Below, piece after piece: positions 58,991 through 64,000 of a stretch of DNA of 64,000 nt. The stretch is from the NCBI RefSeq assembly GCF_000380645.1, contig NZ_AQXZ01000017.1:248001-312000 (forward strand). Direction: 5' to 3'. Position numbers and translations under genes: made by a program. The notes beneath the pieces were generated by a model that searched no databases, was not told the DNA's origin, and saw only the letters and a list, made by a program, of their open reading frames with translations. How positions within the stretch are numbered: the stretch's first letter is position 1; each line of letters begins with the position of its first letter. This stretch comes from Smaragdicoccus niigatensis DSM 44881 = NBRC 103563 (GTDB taxonomy: Bacteria > Actinomycetota > Actinomycetes > Mycobacteriales > Mycobacteriaceae).

Positions 58991-59974
58991 ATGCGAGCAG
59001 CTTGGTACGACAATCGCGGACCAGCACACGAGGTTCTGGTGCTGGGGCAGCTGCCCACACCCGACCCCGGGCCGGGTGAGGTTCGCATCAAAATGCGGTA
59101 CTCCGGCATGAGCCCCGGGGACGTCAAGAAACGTTCCGGCTGGTTAGGCTCGCCAATGCCGTTTCCGCGAGTGATCCCACACAGCGACGGTGCTGGCGTC
59201 GTCGACGCGGTCGGGCAGGGAGTCAATCGGAGCCGCATCGGGGAAACCGTCTGGTGTTACGGCGCTCAGTCCTACCGTGCCTTCGGGACGGCTGCCGAGT
59301 ACACCGTTGTACCAAGCGAACTCGCCCTGACACTGCCAGATGACGTCTCACCCGAGATCCTGCAGCAGGCTGCAAGCCTGGGTATCGCTGGGATCACCGG
59401 GTATCGCGCTGTCTTCGCCGATGGGTCCGTCAACGGACTCAATGTGCTCGTCTACGGCGCCGCCGGCGGGGTCGGGTCCATCGCCACACAAATGGCGATC
59501 CGCGACGGGGCGTCTGTGACCGCTGTCGTGCGCACTCCAGAACAGCGGGAAATCGTCCGCAGCTTCGGCGTCAAAACGGCGCTTCACGACAGCGACCCTG
59601 ATCTCGTCGAACGCATCCGCCAGGCCTCTCCAGGGGGCATACACCGCGTCGCCGACGTCGACTTCAACGCCCACATCGACATCAACGCCGAGGTCATCGC
59701 TGTCGGCGGCGTCATCAGTGCCTACTACTCCAGCAACGACCGGCCTCGGATCCCGTACTGGAAACTCGGCTTCGCCGACACGACGCTTCGTCTGCTGGGC
59801 AGCGACGACTTCCCACCCGCCGTAAAAGCCGGTGCGGCAACCGAACTCACTCAGGCACTCGTTGCCAGGCAACTGAAGGTCACCATCGCAGAGCGACTCA
59901 CGCTCAATGACATCGCCGTCGCCCACGAACTTGTGGAACACGGTACGAGCGGGAAAGTCGTCATCAGCATCTGA
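58991..59974 (+). CDS. NADPH:quinone reductase-like MDR oxidoreductase
   Basis: 327 residues of the zinc-free medium-chain dehydrogenase/reductase family: N-terminal GroES-like domain (MRAAWYDNRGPAHEVLVLGQ, IPHSDGAGVVDAVG) and a Rossmann domain with LVYGAAGGVGSIATQMA. Typical activity is NADPH-dependent reduction of quinones or enones. ATG 58991 follows GAAGGA by eight bases. The preceding 229-base gap shows no gene I can support. Together with marR and the NTF2-like gene it forms a small detoxification-like set. Confidence 0.9.
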   Translation: MRAAWYDNRGPAHEVLVLGQLPTPDPGPGEVRIKMRYSGMSPGDVKKRSGWLGSPMPFPRVIPHSDGAGVVDAVGQGVNRSRIGETVWCYGAQSYRAFGTAAEYTVVPSELALTLPDDVSPEILQQAASLGIAGITGYRAVFADGSVNGLNVLVYGAAGGVGSIATQMAIRDGASVTAVVRTPEQREIVRSFGVKTALHDSDPDLVERIRQASPGGIHRVADVDFNAHIDINAEVIAVGGVISAYYSSNDRPRIPYWKLGFADTTLRLLGSDDFPPAVKAGAATELTQALVARQLKVTIAERLTLNDIAVAHELVEHGTSGKVVISI

Positions 59975-60139
59975 GGGCAAAGCCACGACCAACACCAGAT
60001 CCGCAGCGGTGCCACTGTTATTCGCGGATTGCGCGCGTGGCTCGGATCTGTCTGAGGTGGGATCGGGCTTGGCCTGCGGGGAAACCGGCCGCACTCGGTG
60101 TCGAAGCGCAGTATCTGCACCGAAACCAAGCTTCTTCGG

Positions 60140-60181
60140 GCCGCGTTTCCCAACCATTAGGCCGCGTTTCCCAACCATTAG
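60140..60181. repeat. 21-bp perfect tandem duplication
   Basis: Two head-to-tail copies of a 21-base unit starting GCCGCGTTTCCC lie in the 290-bp gap between the MDR reductase and the lipoprotein gene. The rest of that gap has no supported gene; an open frame on the minus strand exists but has no start signal. Confidence 0.9.
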
Positions 60182-60264
60182 TCCGAGCTCGTCGGTGCTG
60201 ACCGGGCAACGGCCCACCGGTTGACCGACGGGATGCTGTGCTATCGAACAAGCGCCCGCTGACG

Positions 60265-60687
60265 CTACGGCGTGTACGAACAGTGCGCGCTGCCACCCGG
60301 CGGCTCCGACGCCACCTCTTTGTCGTTGATCAAGATGCGGCATCCAACGTCTGAGCCGCCCACGATGACGACCTGGTAGACGAGCACGTCGCCGGGGTCC
60401 GGGAACTCCGCGGACCAGGGGAGGTCGACGTTCGTTTTGCGGTCCGCCTTGCCGTTCTCGCCGGGGTCCCAGTCGATCGAATAGGCGGTACCGCTTCCGG
60501 AGACTTCGAAGCGAACGGTTCCCGTCGGTTCCGTGGACGTCGAGGTTTCCTCGGTCGTCGTGGCTTCCGCGGTGGTGGCTCTCGAGGATTCGCCCACCGC
60601 CGTCCCCGATTCCTTTCCACAGCCCGCCACAAACCCAGCAACAGCGGCGAGCGCGGCCAACAATGTCATTGATTGCCGAGTGGACAT
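60265..60687 (-). CDS. MmpS-like lipoprotein
   Basis: 140 residues: signal peptide with lipobox FVAGC, a Thr/Ser/Glu-rich linker (about 30-55), then a beta-sandwich of about 80 residues (FEVSGSGTAYSIDWDPGENG, LPWSAEF) with two Cys (GCRILIND, AHCSYTP) near its end. That pattern matches the soluble domain of MmpS proteins, which assist MmpL exporters; here it is lipid-anchored and no mmpL gene is in view. Downstream of and on the same strand as rpsT in the order of transcription is not the case: it lies beyond the rpsT terminator, so it should have its own fate. Confidence 0.75.
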   Translation of the reverse strand: MSTRQSMTLLAALAAVAGFVAGCGKESGTAVGESSRATTAEATTTEETSTSTEPTGTVRFEVSGSGTAYSIDWDPGENGKADRKTNVDLPWSAEFPDPGDVLVYQVVIVGGSDVGCRILINDKEVASEPPGGSAHCSYTP

Positions 60688-60730
60688 CGCACCTCCCGAG
60701 GTCGGCTGAGTCTCAGCCTAGGCACGCAAC

Positions 60731-60768
60731 AAAAAATCGGGCAGGGTCCGTGGTGGACCCTGCCCGAT
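60731..60768 (-). terminator. intrinsic terminator of rpsT
   Basis: Read on the minus strand: perfect 14-bp stem ATCGGGCAGGGTCC / GGACCCTGCCCGAT with a five-base loop, then six T residues. It starts 15 bases after the rpsT stop and is the most canonical terminator in the window. Confidence 0.95.
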
Positions 60769-60782
60769 CGTGAAGCTTGGAA

Positions 60783-61043
60783 TTACGCCTTGTTGAGGGC
60801 GGTCGCCATGGCCGACTTCTTGTTGGCAGCCTGGTTGGTGTGGATGACGCCCTTGCTGGCGGCCTTGTCGAGCTTGCGGCTCGCCGACTTCAGCAGGTCG
60901 CCGGCCTTGTCGGTCTCGCCAGCGGCGACGGCCTCGCGGAACTGACGGATGGCCGTCTTCAGCGCCGACTTCACCGACTGGTTGCGCTGACGAGCAGCCT
61001 CGTTGGTGCCGATCCGCTTGATCTGAGACTTGATGTTTGCCAC
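60783..61043 (-). CDS. rpsT: 30S ribosomal protein S20
   Basis: 86 residues beginning [21 protein letters not shown] and ending [23 protein letters not shown], as in mycobacterial S20. Binds 16S rRNA. GTG 61043 is set by the conserved N-terminus. It is transcribed opposite to holA, the same arrangement as in M. tuberculosis. Confidence 0.98.
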   Translation of the reverse strand: MANIKSQIKRIGTNEAARQRNQSVKSALKTAIRQFREAVAAGETDKAGDLLKSASRKLDKAASKGVIHTNQAANKKSAMATALNKA

Positions 61044-61265
61044 GCGTGCTGTCCTTTGTGTTCCGGCTAGGTGCCGGTCTGCCCGGCGGGTGGGGGTAAG
61101 TGGGCGGCGAGGTGATGAACCACGACTCTGCCGACGCATCAGATTACCAGCCGTGATCGATTGACCCAAACCGTGAGAATCCGGAGCCGAACTGGTACCG
61201 CTGTCGCGCAAATTTTACGTGGCTAAAACAGCGCTGTTTCCTCGCCTGTAGAAGCATGGGTACCC

Positions 61266-62909
61266 ATGAGCACCCGAACGCCTCCACCCCGAGGTTCGCT
61301 CGCGGACGCCGCGGCCGCCGTCTTCGACGGATACAACGAGGCAAAGCACTTTGAACGTGCCTTTGACGAGATGTTCCTCGACGACGGAACGGTACGGAAG
61401 GCGTACAAGGGCATCTACGACGCACTGGCTCCATCGGAACCAGGCGATTTGGGGGCTCGCGCTGAAGCGCTTGCCCGAGCCTTCGTCGACCAAGGCGTCA
61501 CATTCTCGCTGTCCGGCCAGGAGCGACCATTCCCGCTGGACCTCGTTCCGCGCGTGCTGGCGGCCGCGGAGTGGTCGAAGCTGGAGCAGGGCATCAGCCA
61601 GCGGGTCCGGGCTCTCGAGATGTTCCTCGCCGACGTCTACGGCGAGCAGCAGATCCTGCGCGACCTCGTGATTCCGAAGCGGCTGGTGACGTCCTGCCAG
61701 CACTTCCACCGCGAGGCGGTCGGATTCGCGCCGGCGAACGGAGTCCGGATTCACGTCGCCGGCATCGACCTCATTCGCGACGAAGCGGGTGACTTCCGCG
61801 TCCTCGAAGACAACTTGCGCTCGCCGTCCGGCGTCTCCTACGTCATGGAGAACCGCCGAACCATGGCGCGCGTCTTCCCGGACCTGTTCACCTCGCACCG
61901 GGTTCGTGCGGTCGGCGATTACGCAAGCCACCTCTTGCGTGCGCTCCGAAAGTCCGCGGCCTCGAACGTCGCCGACCCGACCGTCGTCGTGTTGACACCG
62001 GGTGTCGCGAACTCGGCGTACTTCGAGCATTCGCTGCTCGCGCGCCAGATGGGCGTCGAACTCGTCGAAGGTCGCGACCTGTTCTGCCGCGACAACACGG
62101 TGTACATGCGGACGACGGCAGGGGAGCGCCAGGTCGACGTCATCTACCGGCGAATCGACGACGACTACCTCGATCCGATGCACTTCCGTCCGGACTCGGT
62201 GCTAGGCATCGCCGGCATCCTCAACGCGGCTCGCGCGGGCAACGTGGTCATCTCCAGTGCGGTCGGTAACGGCGTCGGCGACGACAAGCTCACCTACACG
62301 TACGTGCCCACGATCATCGAGTACTACCTCGGTGAAAAGCCACTGCTCCAGAACGTCGACACCTATCGCTGCTGGCTCGAGGAGGAGTGCGAAGAGGTCC
62401 TCGACCGGATCAACGAGCTGGTTATCAAACCGGTCGAGGGATCGGGCGGCTACGGCATCGTGTTCGGACCCACAGCCACCCAGAAGGAGCTCGACCAAAT
62501 GTCCCGCAAGATCAGGGGCAATCCGCGGGACTGGATCGCGCAGCCGGTCGTGCAGCTGTCGACCTCGCCGACGCGCGTGGGGGACAAGCTCGTGCCGCGG
62601 CACCTCGATCTGCGGCCGTTCGCGGTCAACGACGGCGACAGCGTCTGGGTTCTTCCCGGCGGCCTCACTCGCGTCGCGTTGCGGGAGGGTTCGCTCGTCG
62701 TGAACTCGAGCCAGGGCGGCGGAAGCAAGGACACCTGGGTACTCGCGAATCCATTCGTGAGCACCGAGCGTGAACTCGGCGGCGGTGAATTCGTCGGTGA
62801 CGCACCAGAAGTCGGCGAGGCAGTGCAAGGGCCCGAGCTCACGTCATCCCAGCAGCAGCAACAGCAGCAGCAAGGCCGGATCGAGGAGGGCACCGATGCT
62901 CGCACGTAA
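61266..62909 (+). CDS. circularly permuted type 2 ATP-grasp protein
   Basis: 547 residues of the DUF404/DUF407 circularly permuted ATP-grasp family: YNEAKHFERAFDEMFLDDG near the start, RVLEDNLRSPSGVSYV, and VIKPVEGSGGYGIVFGP for ATP binding. Predicted to ligate amino acids or peptides; the product is not established. A run of eight Gln (62850-62873) sits just before the C-terminus. First gene of an operon with alpha-E and transglutaminase-like proteins, an association conserved across many bacteria. Confidence 0.93.
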   Translation: MSTRTPPPRGSLADAAAAVFDGYNEAKHFERAFDEMFLDDGTVRKAYKGIYDALAPSEPGDLGARAEALARAFVDQGVTFSLSGQERPFPLDLVPRVLAAAEWSKLEQGISQRVRALEMFLADVYGEQQILRDLVIPKRLVTSCQHFHREAVGFAPANGVRIHVAGIDLIRDEAGDFRVLEDNLRSPSGVSYVMENRRTMARVFPDLFTSHRVRAVGDYASHLLRALRKSAASNVADPTVVVLTPGVANSAYFEHSLLARQMGVELVEGRDLFCRDNTVYMRTTAGERQVDVIYRRIDDDYLDPMHFRPDSVLGIAGILNAARAGNVVISSAVGNGVGDDKLTYTYVPTIIEYYLGEKPLLQNVDTYRCWLEEECEEVLDRINELVIKPVEGSGGYGIVFGPTATQKELDQMSRKIRGNPRDWIAQPVVQLSTSPTRVGDKLVPRHLDLRPFAVNDGDSVWVLPGGLTRVALREGSLVVNSSQGGGSKDTWVLANPFVSTERELGGGEFVGDAPEVGEAVQGPELTSSQQQQQQQQGRIEEGTDART

Positions 62910-63864
62910 CGCGGAGTCGTTGTACTGGATCGGGCGCTACGTCGAGCGCGCCGATGACACCTCGCGAATCCTCGACGTTGCGGTGCACCAACTGCTCGAA
63001 GACGCGACGGTCGACCCGGACCGCATGTCCCGGCAGCTGCTTCGCGTCCTCGGCATCGAGCCGCCAGAGGGCGTGCTCGATGTGTGGTCGGTGACCGAGG
63101 TCGTCGCGTTCAGCAGGGAAAGCAGCAATTCGATCGTCAACTCGATCACCGCGGCTCGGGAGAACGCGCGCGGCGCCCGCGAGGTGACCTCGACCGAGAT
63201 GTTCGAGTGCCTCAACACGACCTACAACGCGCTCGGTGATCGGGAGCGGGCCGCCAAGCGTCTCGGGCCGCACGAGTTCTTCCGTTTCATCAAGGAACGC
63301 GCCGCAATGTTCGCCGGCCTCACGGACTCGACGATGAGCCGCGACGACGGCTACCGATTCCTCCTGCTGGGCATGTCGATCGAACGGATCGACATGATGG
63401 TGCGACTTCTGCTGTCGCGTGCGGGAGACAAGACTTCCTCGCCGGCGTGGGTCACGCTGCTGCGGTCTGCAGGCGGCCACGACAGCTATCTCCGCACCTA
63501 CCGCGGCGTTCTCGATGCGGCACTGGTGACCGAGTTCATCATGCTGGACCGGCTTTTCCCGAGGTCGGTGTTCCATACGGTGCGCGTTGCCGAGCGCTGC
63601 CTGCTCGAACTCGATCAACGGCCGGCTGGCTGGGTCGGTTCGCGACACGAGGCGCAGCGACTGCTCGGCCGGGCGCGGTCGGAACTGGAGTTCATGGGTG
63701 AAGGCGAGCTCATGAACGGACTTGCCGACCGTCTCGTTGCACTGCAGCAGACGTGCCGTGCGGTTGGTGAATCGATCGCCCTGCAGTACTTCCACGCTGC
63801 GCCCTGGGTGGCGTGGGTGGATTCGTCGGCGCGAACCGGCGCATTGGTGGAGGGAGAAGCGTGA
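62896..63864 (+). CDS. alpha-E domain-containing protein (DUF403)
   Basis: 322 residues, nearly all helical, starting MLARNAESLYWIGRYVERAD, the family signature, with further conserved ERIDMMVRLLLSR and AERCLLELDQ segments. Biochemical role unknown; always linked to the circularly permuted ATP-grasp protein. ATG 62896 lies 7 bases after GGAGG and overlaps the end of the ATP-grasp gene by 14 bases. Confidence 0.93.
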   Translation: MLARNAESLYWIGRYVERADDTSRILDVAVHQLLEDATVDPDRMSRQLLRVLGIEPPEGVLDVWSVTEVVAFSRESSNSIVNSITAARENARGAREVTSTEMFECLNTTYNALGDRERAAKRLGPHEFFRFIKERAAMFAGLTDSTMSRDDGYRFLLLGMSIERIDMMVRLLLSRAGDKTSSPAWVTLLRSAGGHDSYLRTYRGVLDAALVTEFIMLDRLFPRSVFHTVRVAERCLLELDQRPAGWVGSRHEAQRLLGRARSELEFMGEGELMNGLADRLVALQQTCRAVGESIALQYFHAAPWVAWVDSSARTGALVEGEA

Positions 63865-64000
63865 CCTGGCGTATGCGTGTGGTGCACACGACCGAGTTCG
63901 AGTACGACCACCCGGTGGTGACGTCGTTCAACGAGGCTCGGGTGACGCCCCGCGGAGACACCCGGCAGAACGTCATCCTCAATCGTGTCGAGACATCTCC
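63861..64000 (+). CDS. transglutaminase-like protein, N-terminal part (3' truncated by window edge)
   Basis: Only the first 46 residues are inside the window (MTWRMRVVHTTEFEYDHPV..., SFNEARVTPRGDTRQ), the typical bacterial transglutaminase-like N-terminal domain. GTG overlaps the stop of the alpha-E gene (GTGA). The catalytic Cys-His-Asp domain lies beyond the edge. It completes the ATP-grasp/alpha-E/transglutaminase set. Confidence 0.85.
   Translation, partial: MTWRMRVVHTTEFEYDHPVVTSFNEARVTPRGDTRQNVILNRVETS

Noticed and set aside
59348-60343. 331-codon minus-strand frame covering the gap before the MmpS-like lipoprotein
   Set aside because: Mostly antisense to the MDR reductase; the part in the gap has no start signal and low-complexity composition.

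Overview
This 64 kb window is a chromosomal segment of a high-GC actinobacterium of the order Mycobacteriales (the mycolic-acid group: Mycobacterium, Rhodococcus, Gordonia, Dietzia and relatives). The backbone runs tig-clpP1-clpP2-clpX / valS-folC-DUF4233-ndk-rne-rplU-rpmA-obgE-proB / rbsK-proA-moxR-VWA-nadD-rsfS-gpgP-octT-degV-comEA-comEC-holA / rpsT-ATP-grasp-alpha-E-transglutaminase. From memory, this is the order of M. tuberculosis Rv2462c to Rv2409c. Genus cannot be fixed from the sequence alone. Many genes start with GTG and are joined by ATGA, GTGA or TGATG overlaps.

Three accessory blocks interrupt the backbone. Block 1 (3.6-18.2 kb, clpX to valS) holds small paralogous membrane proteins, a luciferase-like monooxygenase, a pirin, an FdhD/molybdopterin oxidoreductase pair, secreted lipoproteins, a transmembrane Ser/Thr kinase, a decayed IS3-family element and a transmembrane FHA-FHA-trypsin protease. 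It also contains a 47-bp tandem repeat next to a large hairpin, and the leftover tail of a second lipoprotein gene. Block 2 (30.5-46.6 kb, proB to rbsK/proA) holds a secreted subtilase, then a catabolic-looking cluster: fused tandem acyl-CoA dehydrogenase, SRPBCC protein, TetR regulator, two AurF-type diiron proteins, a ferredoxin-fused NADP reductase, a Baeyer-Villiger monooxygenase and an alpha/beta hydrolase. It continues with a metal-receptor-like protein, an NTF2-like protein, a two-component system, a phospholipase-A2-like secreted protein and a membrane hydrolase. Block 3 (57.6-60.7 kb, holA to rpsT) holds a MarR regulator, an NTF2-like protein, a quinone-reductase-like MDR protein and an MmpS-like lipoprotein.

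The most interesting signal is in block 2. All three regulatory intergenic regions of the diiron/BVMO cluster carry a pair of near-identical palindromes of the form GGACA-N3-TGTCC, with centres 28, 28 and 29 bp apart. This pattern ties SRPBCC-ACAD, tetR, the first AurF gene and the hydrolase-BVMO-AurF-reductase operon into one probable TetR regulon whose substrate is unknown. All claims rest on reading the sequence and on family knowledge; no database search was run.
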